A stretch of DNA of 64,000 nucleotides from Arthrobacter alkaliphilus (GTDB lineage: Bacteria; Actinomycetota; Actinomycetes; Actinomycetales; Micrococcaceae), in contig NZ_JAKEEC010000008.1 of the NCBI RefSeq assembly GCF_021483235.1, positions 1 to 64,000 of the forward strand, given 5' to 3'. Under the pieces are notes generated by a model. It ran no database searches. It was not told the DNA's origin and was given only the letters and a program-made list of their open reading frames with translations. Shown one piece after another: positions 32,482-40,950 of the stretch. Made by a program: the position numbers and the translations under genes. Within the stretch, counting starts at the first letter, position 1, and each line of letters begins with the position of its first letter.

Positions 32482-32817
32482 CTAGTCGGCGTCGGGGGCT
32501 TCCGTTTCATCGGGGCGCGGGGCTGCCTGGCCGGGCTTCCGGGAACTCAGGTTCACGCCGGAGCCCTTGCCCAGGTGCTCGGCGTTTTCCTTGTGGCTCA
32601 TGGAAAGCATCGCGGCGAGGACAAGGCTCACGATGAACGCGATGCCGGCGCCGGTGAAGGCGAGGTCAAAGCGCGGAGCGCGGGCGCTGCCGCCGGAGCC
32701 GAAAATGAGCACGGCGAAAAAGACCACGACACCCCAGAACGCGGAGAACATCAGCGGTCCCTTAACCGAGGTCCGCATCTTGCGCGGCTCTCCTGGTTTC
32801 TGGTCAGCCAAGGTCAT
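32482..32817 (-). CDS. Small membrane protein, two helices
   Basis: 111 aa. Two hydrophobic segments (about residues 22-40, MFSAFWGVVVFFAVLIFG, and 52-70, LAFTGAGIAFIVSLVLAAML) separated by a short loop, with a charged N-terminus and an acidic, proline-rich tail (RPDETEAPDAD). No family recognised; similar small proteins are common in Micrococcaceae. It lies downstream of the 184-aa membrane protein on the same strand with a 67-bp gap. Confidence 0.7.
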   Translation of the reverse strand: MTLADQKPGEPRKMRTSVKGPLMFSAFWGVVVFFAVLIFGSGGSARAPRFDLAFTGAGIAFIVSLVLAAMLSMSHKENAEHLGKGSGVNLSSRKPGQAAPRPDETEAPDAD

Positions 32818-32884
32818 TCCTCCAATGTGGGTGGTGGCGCCGGTCGCGCCGTGAGAGTTCTACGAAGGGTAGAACGTACAACTA

Positions 32885-33439
32885 CTAGTTTACGGCCTCA
32901 GCGGAGGCGGTTCGCCCATCGTGCCGCAGGCTCAGCCCGGAAAGTACCCACAAGACTCCCGATATGATGGCGCCACCGCCCGCAACACCAAGGAGCGCGT
33001 GCGCGCCAAGGCTGATGAAGAACGGCAACGCAGCGGCGGTGCCGATCGCCACCACACCGGAAATGATCCAGTCGCGGGCAAGCACGTGACGTCCGCGCTG
33101 CCGGAATCCGCGGACCAGTTCAAACACTCCGAGAACCAACAAGCCAACAAGCGCTGAAACGCCCACCCCGGTGTCGGACTGCGTCAGCAAGGCACCCACA
33201 CCTGCAAGGCCGACGACGGTGGCCGCAGCCGCCGGAACACTCGACGCGCGGAACGCTGCTCCCGCGGTTGCGAGCAGGTAGAGTCCGCTGCCCCAGGCGA
33301 GAACGTGAACGGACGGCGAGCCCCAAAAGACCGTCACGGCTCCAAACACCAGCGCAACACAGGCGCGGAGAAGTACGGGCTTCCAGAGCGCGGCTGCCGC
33401 GGGCGTGGATGAAGTCGCTGAAGAGGCGGGGAGAGTCAC
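32885..33439 (-). CDS. Membrane protein of unknown function
   Basis: 184 aa with about six hydrophobic segments: LLRACVALVFGAVTVFWG, VHVLAWGSGLYLLATAGAAF, AATVVGLAGVGALL, VSALVGLLVLGVFELV, WIISGVVAIGTAAALPFF and ALLGVAGGGAIISGVLWVLSGLSL. The pattern recalls the HdeD/DUF308 group, but I cannot assign it firmly. It starts nine bases after the MATE stop, so the two are probably co-transcribed. Confidence 0.75.
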   Translation of the reverse strand: MTLPASSATSSTPAAAALWKPVLLRACVALVFGAVTVFWGSPSVHVLAWGSGLYLLATAGAAFRASSVPAAAATVVGLAGVGALLTQSDTGVGVSALVGLLVLGVFELVRGFRQRGRHVLARDWIISGVVAIGTAAALPFFISLGAHALLGVAGGGAIISGVLWVLSGLSLRHDGRTASAEAVN

Positions 33440-33448
33440 CAGTCCAGT

Positions 33449-34792
33449 TTAGTGCGAACCGAGCACCATCCATTTGTCGGAGCGGGCGCGCAGCCCAAGA
33501 GTTACTCCGCGGGCCAGCATGTAGCCAAGCGCGAACGCTACCCAGAGCCACACGAGCCCCGCGCTTCCGCCTGGCCTGGCCAGGTGGACGGCCGCCAGCA
33601 GCGGCAGGTATACAGCGAGGTTCACGACGCCGGCAATCGCCAGGTAGCGGGCGTCGCCCGCGCCGATCAGGACACCGTCGAGGACGAAGACGTATCCGGC
33701 GAGGGGCTGCCCGACGGCGAGTACCCACAGTGCCGCGGTGAGCGCGGACTGCACTCCGGCGTCGGAGGTGAAGAGGATGCCCGCCCACGGAGCGGCTGCT
33801 GCGAGGACCACCCCGGTCACCACGCCGAAACCGACGCCCCAGCGGATCATCGTGCGGGTGAGATCGCGTGCCCGGGCCGGACGGGAGGCTCCAAGTTCTT
33901 TGCCGATGAGGGCCTGCGCAGCAATCGCGAGGGCGTCCAGGGCGAAGGCGAGGAAGGAGAAGATGGTCATCGCCAGCTGGTGCGCCGCGAGGTTCACGGA
34001 CCCTTGGGACGTGGCCACCAAGACCGTGGCCAGGATGGCCAGGCGCAGGCTGAGGGTGCGGAGCATGAGCCATGAACCCACCGTTGTCATTGTGCGGATT
34101 CCGCGCCAGTCCGGGCGCAGTGAAACGTCGTGGCGGCGCGCGTTCCGTCCCACCATCACCAAATAGACGGCGGCCATGGCCCACTGGGCGATGCTGGTGC
34201 CGATGGCTGATCCCGCAACAGACAAATGCAGGCCGTAGACAAGGAACCAATTCAGGGCGATGTTGACAGCGAATCCGGCCGTTGCGACCACCAAGGGGGT
34301 GCGCGTGTCCTGCAGTCCGCGCAACACGCCCGTGCCGGCAAAGATCAGGAGCATCGCAACAAGCCCCGGCATCGACCAGCGCAAGTACTCGACGGCGTAG
34401 GCCCGCACCTCGCCGCCCGCACCGAAAAGACTGACCAGCGGCTCAGCAGCGAGGAACCCGGCCACAGCGAGGACAGTACCCAGCAACAAGGCCAGCCAGA
34501 CGCCGTCGCGCCCTGCAGAGAGCGCTTTGGCGAGCTTTCCGTCGCCAATGGCCCGGGCCACCGCAGGAGTGGTCGAATATGCCAGGAAGACCATAAGTCC
34601 CACCGCGGTGTAAAGCAGCGTGGAGGCCAGCCCTACGCCGGCCAGCTGTGGGACGCCAAGGTGCCCCACAATGGCGGAGTCGGCCAGGAGGAAGAGTGGT
34701 TCGGCAATGAGTGCCCCGAAGGCGGGGATGGCCAGCCGCAGGATCTCGCGGGCAGTGGAATGCGCGGTGGGACGGGTCACTGTTTCAGGCAC
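33449..34792 (-). CDS. MATE-family efflux transporter (DinF-like)
   Basis: About 447 aa from GTG 34792. Twelve hydrophobic helices arranged as two six-helix halves. First-half hallmarks are IPAFGALIAEPLFLLADSAIVGHLG and GVGLASTLLYTAVGLMVFLAYSTTPAVARAIG. The second half opens with LAAHQLAMTIFSFLAFALDALAIAAQALIGKELGA, typical of the DinF/MatE group. It exports cationic compounds using H+ or Na+; the substrate is unknown. The frame is open to 34849, but the GTG just before the MATE domain is the simplest start; neither has a clear ribosome-binding site. Confidence 0.9.
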   Translation of the reverse strand: MPETVTRPTAHSTAREILRLAIPAFGALIAEPLFLLADSAIVGHLGVPQLAGVGLASTLLYTAVGLMVFLAYSTTPAVARAIGDGKLAKALSAGRDGVWLALLLGTVLAVAGFLAAEPLVSLFGAGGEVRAYAVEYLRWSMPGLVAMLLIFAGTGVLRGLQDTRTPLVVATAGFAVNIALNWFLVYGLHLSVAGSAIGTSIAQWAMAAVYLVMVGRNARRHDVSLRPDWRGIRTMTTVGSWLMLRTLSLRLAILATVLVATSQGSVNLAAHQLAMTIFSFLAFALDALAIAAQALIGKELGASRPARARDLTRTMIRWGVGFGVVTGVVLAAAAPWAGILFTSDAGVQSALTAALWVLAVGQPLAGYVFVLDGVLIGAGDARYLAIAGVVNLAVYLPLLAAVHLARPGGSAGLVWLWVAFALGYMLARGVTLGLRARSDKWMVLGSH

Positions 34793-34884
34793 TTTCCCAG
34801 AGTAGCCGGGGGCGCCGACACTGCCGACCCCGGTCCGCCCGTCATACAACGCGCCCGGGTCCGCGCCGTCGATACACTCACGTC

Positions 34885-35853
34885 ATGAGCGAGCTCCCCT
34901 CCCACTCCGTCACCCTGCGGTTCCTTGCTTCTCCCACCGACGTCGGACACAGCGGGTCCGTCGACGCCGGCACGGTCCTGGAGTGGGTGGACAAAGCCGC
35001 CTACGCGGCAGCTGTTGGCTGGGCGAAGTCCTATTGCGTCACGGCATACGTGGGCAACATCCATTTCGCCGACCCGGTCAACAGCGGAGACATGGTCGAG
35101 GTCGAAGCGACCATCGTCTATACGGGCCGCTCTTCCATGCATATCCGGACCACCGTGTCCTCCGGCGACCCCAAGGGGGGCCCGGCAACGATGCGCAGCC
35201 AGTGCCTGGTGATCTTCGTCGCCGTCGGCCCCGACGGCCGCCCGGTTCCAGTCCCCCAGTTCGAACCCTCGACGCCGGAGGAGACCGAGCAGCGCGACAA
35301 CGCACTCGCGCGGATCGCCGTGCGGGAGAAAATCGTCGAAGCCATGAACGCACAGGAATATACCGACGCCGGCACTGCCGAACGCGTTGTCCTCCGCTTC
35401 ATGGCCGCCCCCACGGACGTCAACTGGGGTGGAAAGGTCCACGGCGGCATTGTCATGAAGTGGATCGACGAGGCCGCCTACGTCTGCGCTTCCCGGTATT
35501 GCGGCAAGGACACCGTGGCAGTGTTCTCCGGGGGAGTGCGCTTCTACCGCCCACTCTTGATCGGCGATGTGGTGGAAGTAGAAGCCCGGCTCGTCTACAC
35601 GGGCCACAAGGGCATGCATATTGCTGTGCACGTGCGCTCCGGTAACCCGAAGAGCCGTGAGATGAACCTGACAACGTACTGCCTCACGGTCATGGTTGCA
35701 CGCGATGAGACCGGCACGTCTGTTCCAATCCCGCCCTGGGTGCCGGTCTCGGACGAGGACCGGCGCCTTCACGCACACGCCCGCGAACTGCTGGAGATCC
35801 GTGGGCGGGCCCCCGGAAACCGGATGCCGGATCATTTGCTCAACGGCGCGTAG
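34885..35853 (+). CDS. Acyl-CoA thioesterase with two hotdog domains
   Basis: 322 aa from ATG 34885. Two hotdog units in tandem: residues about 8-130 (VTLRFLASPTDVGHSGSVDAGTVLEWVDKAAYAAA) and 170-295 (VVLRFMAAPTDVNWGGKVHGGIVMKWIDEAAYVCA). The second has the motif HGGIVMKWIDEAAY, with the catalytic Asp region of acyl-CoA hydrolases. The first has DAGTVLEWVDKAAY, lacking the HGG, so one site may be degenerate. Hydrolyses acyl-CoA to free acid and CoA; chain length is unknown. Divergent from the MATE gene. Confidence 0.9.
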   Translation: MSELPSHSVTLRFLASPTDVGHSGSVDAGTVLEWVDKAAYAAAVGWAKSYCVTAYVGNIHFADPVNSGDMVEVEATIVYTGRSSMHIRTTVSSGDPKGGPATMRSQCLVIFVAVGPDGRPVPVPQFEPSTPEETEQRDNALARIAVREKIVEAMNAQEYTDAGTAERVVLRFMAAPTDVNWGGKVHGGIVMKWIDEAAYVCASRYCGKDTVAVFSGGVRFYRPLLIGDVVEVEARLVYTGHKGMHIAVHVRSGNPKSREMNLTTYCLTVMVARDETGTSVPIPPWVPVSDEDRRLHAHARELLEIRGRAPGNRMPDHLLNGA

Positions 35854-35904
35854 GCGTTCCGCAAGGGTCTGGCGCCGCGACGTCCGAGGCGGGAAGATGT
35901 CCTC

Positions 35905-36237
35905 ATGTTGGCTGAGGAACGGTTCAACGTGCTCATCGACGAATTCAGGACTGTCCCGGGCGTGAGCGTTCCGGGCGAACCGGGACAGCGCGGATTCGGT
36001 TCGTCCGCACTGAAAGTCAACGGCTCGATTTTCGCGATGGTCTCCGGAGGCAGGCTCGTTGTGAAACTGCCGCACGATCGCGTCAGCACCCTGATCAGCA
36101 ACGGCACCGGTGCGCCGTTCGACGCCGGCAAGGGCCGTCCAATGAAGGAGTGGCTTACCGTCACGGCCGAGGACCAGGATTCGTGGTTGGCCCTTGCCCG
36201 TGAGGCCCTGGACTTCGTGGGTGCTGCGCGCCATTGA
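35905..36237 (+). CDS. TfoX/YjbR-like small protein
   Basis: 110 aa. The central region GFGSSALKVNGSIFAMVSGGRLVVKLPHDRVSTLI and FDAGKGRPMKEWLTV fit the YjbR/TfoX N-terminal domain family often found in actinobacteria. No DNA-binding helix-turn-helix is obvious and its role is unknown. It is 51 bp downstream of the thioesterase gene on the same strand and converges on dnaB. Confidence 0.75.
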   Translation: MLAEERFNVLIDEFRTVPGVSVPGEPGQRGFGSSALKVNGSIFAMVSGGRLVVKLPHDRVSTLISNGTGAPFDAGKGRPMKEWLTVTAEDQDSWLALAREALDFVGAARH

Positions 36238-36269
36238 GCACGATGCCGTGAAGGTTTGCCCAGCGGAAG

Positions 36270-37649
36270 CTAGAACCCGCCGCCGGTCTCGCCCGCCATG
36301 TTCGCGAAACGGGAGTAGTGGCCCTGGAAGGCGACCACAATGTCCTTGGTGGGACCGTTACGGTGCTTGGCGATGAGGATGTCGGCCTCGCCGGCGCGGG
36401 GGGATTCCTTGTCGTAAACGTCCTCGCGGTGGAGCAGGATGACCATGTCGGCATCCTGCTCGATGGAGCCCGATTCACGGAGGTCCGAAACCATGGGCCG
36501 CTTGTCCTGGCGCTGTTCGGATCCACGGTTGAGCTGGGAGAGCGCGATGACCGGAACCTGGAGCTCCTTGGCCAACAGCTTGAGCGCACGCGAGAACTCG
36601 GAAACTTCCTGCTGGCGGGATTCCACCTTCTTGCCGGAGCTCATGAGCTGGAGGTAGTCAAGGATCACCAGCTTGAGGTCGTGCTGTTGCTTCAGGCGAC
36701 GGCACTTGGCCCTGATTTCCATCAGGGACATATTGGGGCTGTCATCAATGAAAAGCGGGGCATCGTTCATGCGGCCCATCGTGGTGGCAATCTTGGACCA
36801 CTGCTCGTCCTTGATAGTGCCTTTGCGCAGGTCCTGCAGACCAATGGTGGCTTCCGCGGACAGCAGGCGCATCGCGATTTCGTTGCGTCCCATTTCCAGG
36901 GAGAACATCACGGTGGCGAGGTTGTTCTTGATGGCAGCGGACCGGGCGAAGTCGAGCGCGAACGTGGACTTACCGACGGCGGGGCGCGCGGCGATGACGA
37001 TCATCTGGCCCGGGTGAAGACCGTGGGTGAGCTCATCGAGTTCGTAGAACCCGGTGGGTACGCCCGTCATGCCCTCCCCGCGGTGGCCGGACGCCTCAAT
37101 CTCGTCAACGGTGGATTCCATGACGTCCTTGAGCGCCACGTAGTCTTCCGCAGTGCGGCGTTCAGCCACGGCATAGATCTCGGCCTGCGCCTGGTTGACG
37201 AGGTCTTCGACCTCCCCATCCTGGCCGTAGCCCATCTGGACGATCTTGGTGCCGGCGTTCACGAGCCGGCGCAGGACGGCCCGCTCCGCAACGATCTCGG
37301 CATAGTAGCCCGCGTTGGCCGCCGTGGGTACGGTCTGGATCAGCTCGTGCAGGTAGGCAGGGCCGCCGATCCGGTTGATCTCGCCCCGCTTGGTGAGCTC
37401 ATCGGACACCGTGACGGCATCGGCAGGCTCGCCCCGGCCGTAGAGGTCGATGATGGACTCGTAAATGGTCTCGTGGGCGGGACGGTAAAAGTCATGGCCG
37501 CGGACAATTTCCACGACGTCGGCAATGGCATCTTTGGACAGCATCATGCCGCCGAGAACGGATTGCTCAGCAGGGATGTCCTGGGGAGGCCTGCGGCTGG
37601 CGTCCGAGGTCCGGCCGCCCTCGATCGAATCCAAGTGCGTAACTGACAA
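36270..37649 (-). CDS. dnaB: Replicative DNA helicase
   Basis: 459 aa. Hexameric helicase of the replication fork. The N-terminal DnaB domain has IPAEQSVLGGMMLSKDAIADV, followed by the linker and the RecA-like ATPase domain with Walker A ARPAVGKSTFALDFAR (about residue 205), Walker B LKLVILDYLQLM, and ALSQLNRGSEQRQDKRPMVSDLRESGSIEQDAD. No intein is present, unlike some actinobacterial dnaB genes. Its upstream gap holds a cluster of DnaA boxes. The rpsF-ssb-rpsR-rplI operon lies 3.3 kb upstream on the same strand. Confidence 0.97.
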   Translation of the reverse strand: MSVTHLDSIEGGRTSDASRRPPQDIPAEQSVLGGMMLSKDAIADVVEIVRGHDFYRPAHETIYESIIDLYGRGEPADAVTVSDELTKRGEINRIGGPAYLHELIQTVPTAANAGYYAEIVAERAVLRRLVNAGTKIVQMGYGQDGEVEDLVNQAQAEIYAVAERRTAEDYVALKDVMESTVDEIEASGHRGEGMTGVPTGFYELDELTHGLHPGQMIVIAARPAVGKSTFALDFARSAAIKNNLATVMFSLEMGRNEIAMRLLSAEATIGLQDLRKGTIKDEQWSKIATTMGRMNDAPLFIDDSPNMSLMEIRAKCRRLKQQHDLKLVILDYLQLMSSGKKVESRQQEVSEFSRALKLLAKELQVPVIALSQLNRGSEQRQDKRPMVSDLRESGSIEQDADMVILLHREDVYDKESPRAGEADILIAKHRNGPTKDIVVAFQGHYSRFANMAGETGGGF

Positions 37650-37803
37650 AGCCGTCCTCCATTGTGTACCGCGGCAGATAACTGTTCCCCGGCGATGCTG
37701 GCCAATGCCCCGGTGTGGGTTGCTCCGACCGCGCCGTTTATGCCGGCTGGTCCAAAGTGTCCCTTAAGGCACTGACAATTCTGGTTGCCCGGGTTTCCAC
37801 AAC

Positions 37804-38249
37804 TTATCCACAGACTGGTCCGGGAGCGCGCTGCTTTTGAACGGCACCAAGGCGCCGTCCACAAGAAACCGGGTTTTCCACGTACCTAAAGCAGGTACTC
37901 AGACACGTTAGCCCTGCTTTTCGCAGGCACCAAGCCGGGCCTGTGGATAAAGTGTGGAATACATACCCCTGCTTGTGCACAGACTGTGCAAGACCCTGTG
38001 GAAAGAGAAATTCTTCCTCCGAAAAAAGGCCTCTGAACTGGGAAAACACCCAGTGCGCCATGTGGATGAAAAGTATTTTTACCCCCGGGTCATCCACAGG
38101 CCAATTCGCTCAATCCGGTCCCACGGCCCATGCGCGACGGTCCAAAGGCGGGTGAATATGCCAGGAATGTGATACTCGCCACAATCATGCTCCGAATTTG
38201 ACAGCCGGCTCTCAGAAGCTATGCCGAAGCGGGAATATGCTGTGGATAA
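37804..38249. promoter_or_regulatory. DnaA-box cluster in the 626-bp gap upstream of dnaB
   Basis: Three perfect DnaA boxes occur: TTATCCACA at 37804-37812 and, in the other orientation, TGTGGATAA at 37942-37950 and 38241-38249. TGTGGATGA (38061-38069) and TCATCCACA (38090-38098) differ by one base, and several two-mismatch sites lie between. Stretches such as 38005-38050 are A/T-rich for this genome. There is no gene between 37650 and 38275. It may be a DnaA-titrating or dnaB-regulating region. It is not called oriC because dnaA and dnaN are absent. Confidence 0.65.
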
Positions 38250-38275
38250 CCCCCGTTCTGACATAAGCTCTAGGT

Positions 38276-38671
38276 ATGGGTTTCACCATTGGGGATGCAC
38301 TGCTGGTCGCAATGCCCGTTATCATCCTTGTGGCTGTGCTTTGGGCCCTGGCGGCGGCGTTAAAGCCGCGCAATCCGGGGCTATCCGATGCCGAACGCTA
38401 TCAACGGGAGCTTGCTGCCCGCTCGGCGGCGCATCAGGCCAGCCAAGTGCAGGCCGCAACTGCGGCAAGGGCCCGCACCGAGACGTCCACATGGCCCGGC
38501 CAGGCCGCCTACAACGGTCCCATCCTCCCCAACGGGCAATTGAATCCACAGCTCGCCCTGCAGTTGCAGGGCATGGTCCGCAGCGGGCAGAAGATTCAGG
38601 CCATCAAGCTCCTGCGCAAGAGCACCCACTCGGACTTATTGACCGCCAAGAACTACATAGATCGGCTTTAG
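38276..38671 (+). CDS. Membrane-anchored protein with L7/L12 C-terminal-like segment
   Basis: 131 aa. One N-terminal membrane helix (ALLVAMPVIILVAVLWALAAAL), an Ala/Gln/Arg-rich stretch, then GMVRSGQKIQAIKLLRKSTHSDLLTAKNYIDRL. That C-terminal stretch resembles the helical core of the ribosomal L7/L12 C-terminal domain (AIKxxRexTgxxLxeAKxxVd), a module reused in small membrane proteins. Function unknown. The DnaA-box cluster lies just upstream. It is followed four bases later by a related gene, so they form a pair. Confidence 0.7.
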   Translation: MGFTIGDALLVAMPVIILVAVLWALAAALKPRNPGLSDAERYQRELAARSAAHQASQVQAATAARARTETSTWPGQAAYNGPILPNGQLNPQLALQLQGMVRSGQKIQAIKLLRKSTHSDLLTAKNYIDRL

Positions 38672-38674
38672 CGC

Positions 38675-39250
38675 ATGTCATCCCTACTCGTTCCGGTCTT
38701 GATCCTGGCGGCCGTCGTCATCGGCGTGCTGCTGGTGAGCCGCGTGCTCTCGCGCCGCGCAGCGGAACTCCGCGACAATGCGGCCACAAGCAACGCTGCG
38801 GTGAACCCAGTCGAGCTGGCCCGCGAGGCCGCCGCGAAGCTCAGCGAGGATCAACACCGGCAGCTGTATTCCCTGATCGCCCAGGGTCAAGCCATGGCGG
38901 CCATCAAGCTGTACCTCAGCGCCACCGGAGAGGGCCTGCGCGCCTCACGGGACGCCGTTGGCGCCCTCGCCGCGCACCCGCAGCCCTTCCGCAGGCCCGA
39001 GCCCGCCCCGCAGGAACTCATGCCCGACGACGACGAGCCCGAGCGTTTCCCGTACCGGTACAGGGCAATCGTCAGCAAGGGTGATGTCACGCGCGAAGTG
39101 AGCAGCAATTTGCTCAACGACGAGATCTACGGCCGGATCCGCACCCTGGCCAAGAGTGGCGACATCGAAGGCGCGGCGTTGGCCCTGACTAAACATTCCG
39201 ATATCAGCATGAAGCAGGCCAGGGAATTCATCGAGCTGCTGGAGGACTAG
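38675..39250 (+). CDS. Membrane-anchored protein with two L7/L12-like segments
   Basis: 191 aa. One N-terminal membrane helix (LLVPVLILAAVVIGVLLVSRVL). Two stretches resemble the L7/L12 C-terminal core: about residues 65-98 (LIAQGQAMAAIKLYLSATGEGLRASRDAVGAL) and 155-190 (GDIEGAALALTKHSDISMKQAREFIELLED). An acidic, proline-rich linker (DDDEPERFPYRYRAIV) separates them. Function unknown. Starts four bases after the preceding related gene, so the pair probably arose by duplication and is co-transcribed. Confidence 0.72.
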   Translation: MSSLLVPVLILAAVVIGVLLVSRVLSRRAAELRDNAATSNAAVNPVELAREAAAKLSEDQHRQLYSLIAQGQAMAAIKLYLSATGEGLRASRDAVGALAAHPQPFRRPEPAPQELMPDDDEPERFPYRYRAIVSKGDVTREVSSNLLNDEIYGRIRTLAKSGDIEGAALALTKHSDISMKQAREFIELLED

Positions 39251-39278
39251 GACCTCGGACGGCCCCGCCGCAGCCCGC

Positions 39279-39905
39279 CTAGCGTCCCGCTGTGATCCCT
39301 GCGAGGAGCTGCTCGAAAGGCAGGGATTCCATCGCCTCAGGCTTGCGATGGGGCTGTTCGCCGCTCAGGAGCCGGGCAAGTTCGCCGGCTGCGCGGTCTA
39401 CGCGGACCGAGAGGGGCGACGCGCCGTCGTCGGTGTTTCCCCAGTCCTGGGGTCCGGCGAAAACGGACGTCTGGGTCATGCGGGTGCGAAGGTAGGTGAA
39501 GAGCGGACGCATGGCATAGTCGAGCACCATCTGGTGCCGGTCGGTGCCGCCCGTCGCGCCCAGCAGAACGGCCTTGCCGTCCAAGGACTTAGGGTCGAGC
39601 ACGTCGATGAAGGACTTGAACAGCCCGCTGTAGGAGGCGCTGAAGACCGGAGTTACAGCAATGATGCCATCCGAAGCCTCGACGCCGGCGATCACCTCTG
39701 CGAGGCGCGGCGACGCATAGCCGGTGACGAAGTTGTTGGCGATATCCACAGCAAGGTCCCGGAGTTCGACCACGTCCACCCGTGCCTCATATCCTGCATC
39801 ACCCAGCTGACGCTTGGCCGACGCGGCGAGCTGGTCTGCGAGGAGCCTGCTCGACGACGGTACGCCAAGTCCGGCGGAAAGGACGGTTATGCGGCGGGTC
39901 TCCAT
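39279..39905 (-). CDS. NADPH-dependent FMN reductase, CE1759-like
   Basis: 208 aa from METRRITVLSAG (AAAGGAG eight bases ahead). Flavodoxin-like FMN reductase: VLSAGLGVPSSSRLLADQLA (phosphate-binding loop), DGIIAVTPVFSASYSGLFKSFIDVLDPKSLDGKAVLLGATGG, and DRHQMVLDYAMRPLFTYL. It matches the group that supplies reduced flavin to luciferase-like monooxygenases; no such monooxygenase is beside it here. The frame is open 16 codons upstream without a start signal. Confidence 0.87.
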   Translation of the reverse strand: METRRITVLSAGLGVPSSSRLLADQLAASAKRQLGDAGYEARVDVVELRDLAVDIANNFVTGYASPRLAEVIAGVEASDGIIAVTPVFSASYSGLFKSFIDVLDPKSLDGKAVLLGATGGTDRHQMVLDYAMRPLFTYLRTRMTQTSVFAGPQDWGNTDDGASPLSVRVDRAAGELARLLSGEQPHRKPEAMESLPFEQLLAGITAGR

Positions 39906-40004
39906 GGCGATCTCCTTTGCTAAGTGGTTCGATTGCCTCAAACCAGAGTACATGCGTTTGCATCTATACTCCCAAACCGTTGCCCCGTGCCGTTTATTCC
40001 CCGC

Positions 40005-40856
40005 CTACAGCCGGACGGTGCCCTGGATGCACATCACGGAACTTCCACCCACCCAGGTCACGCCCTGCTCCATCGCGACATGGACCCGACCCGCCCGGCC
40101 CAGCACGGTGCCTTGCGCGGCGATGTATTGTTCCGGAGCCCTGCCGGTGCCGATAAGCCACTGGGCAGCCCCCGCATTGAAGCTGCCGGTCACCGGATCC
40201 TCCACCATCGCATCTCCGGGTATGAACGTCCGGACTTCGAAATCGGCTCCTGCGCCTTGTTCATGAGGACCGATCACACCGACCTTCAGACCCCGCAACG
40301 CTGCGAGGTCCGGCTCAAGGCGAAGGACCTGCTCGGCCGATTCGAGTAGCACGCCGATCCATTCAGGCCCGTTGACCAGCCACGATGCATCCAGGAGTGC
40401 GGCCTGGGGCAGCCGAAGGCCGGCGGCCAGCTGTTCCATGGTTCCCTCGTCCACAGGACCGAAACGGGTCAGTGGCGGCGCGGCGAAGGCAAGCCGGCCG
40501 CCGTCGAGCCTTACCTTGACCAAGCCTGCGCCACATTCCTGAACCAGGATCCCCGCCTGTTTCGGCACCCCGCCGGACGCCAGCCACGCATGCGCCGAGC
40601 CGAGGGTTGGATGTCCGGCGAAAGGAAATTCCTCGCTGCCGGTAAAGATCCGCACGCGGTAGTCGGCAGCAGGGTCGCTCGGCGGCAGGAGGAAGGTTGT
40701 CTCGGACAGGTTGGTCCAGTGGGCAAAGTGCTGCATCTGCTCCGTGCTGAGCCCTTCGGCGTCGACGACGACGGCAAGCGGGTTGCCGAGATACGGCACG
40801 TCGGTGAAGACGTCCACCTGGGAGAAGGGCCTGCTACGCATGGTTTCATGGTTCAC
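40005..40856 (-). CDS. PhzF-family isomerase-like protein
   Basis: 283 aa. Shows the PhzF fold signatures FSQVDVFTDVPYLGNPLAVVVDAEGLSTEQMQHFA, the catalytic-region NLSETTFLLPP with the conserved Glu (about residue 52), RIFTGSEEFPFAGHPTLGSAHAWL, and the second-half DAMVEDPVTGSFNAGAAQWL. Members include phenazine isomerase and uncharacterised relatives. No other phenazine gene is near, so the substrate is unknown. It ends 99 bp upstream of the FMN reductase start on the same strand. Confidence 0.9.
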   Translation of the reverse strand: MNHETMRSRPFSQVDVFTDVPYLGNPLAVVVDAEGLSTEQMQHFAHWTNLSETTFLLPPSDPAADYRVRIFTGSEEFPFAGHPTLGSAHAWLASGGVPKQAGILVQECGAGLVKVRLDGGRLAFAAPPLTRFGPVDEGTMEQLAAGLRLPQAALLDASWLVNGPEWIGVLLESAEQVLRLEPDLAALRGLKVGVIGPHEQGAGADFEVRTFIPGDAMVEDPVTGSFNAGAAQWLIGTGRAPEQYIAAQGTVLGRAGRVHVAMEQGVTWVGGSSVMCIQGTVRL

Positions 40857-40893
40857 CCCGGCAGGCTATCACCGGGGTTGAGCGAGCAAAGCA

Positions 40894-40934
40894 AAGGACC
40901 CCCGCCTCCGGAAAACCGGGGGACGGGGGTCCTT
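40894..40934 (-). terminator. Rho-independent terminator after rplI
   Basis: The 11-base arms AAGGACCCCCG (40894-40904) and CGGGGGTCCTT (40924-40934) are perfectly complementary, and the space between them also pairs. On the minus strand TTTGCTTTGC follows. It ends the rpsF-ssb-rpsR-rplI operon 17 bases past the rplI stop. Confidence 0.85.
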
Positions 40935-40950
40935 CAAGCTGCGTCAGGAA

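Noticed and set aside
34777..36234. A 485-codon minus-strand frame across the thioesterase and TfoX-like genes
   Set aside because: It spans two real + strand genes and their gap, and yields His/Asp/Gly-rich sequence without a domain.
37650..38275. Chromosome origin (oriC)
   Set aside because: DnaA boxes are present, but dnaA and dnaN, which flank actinobacterial origins, are not next to it, and no strong unwinding element was seen.
40005..40856. Phenazine biosynthesis
   Set aside because: PhzF-like proteins are widespread outside phenazine pathways and no other phz gene is in the window.
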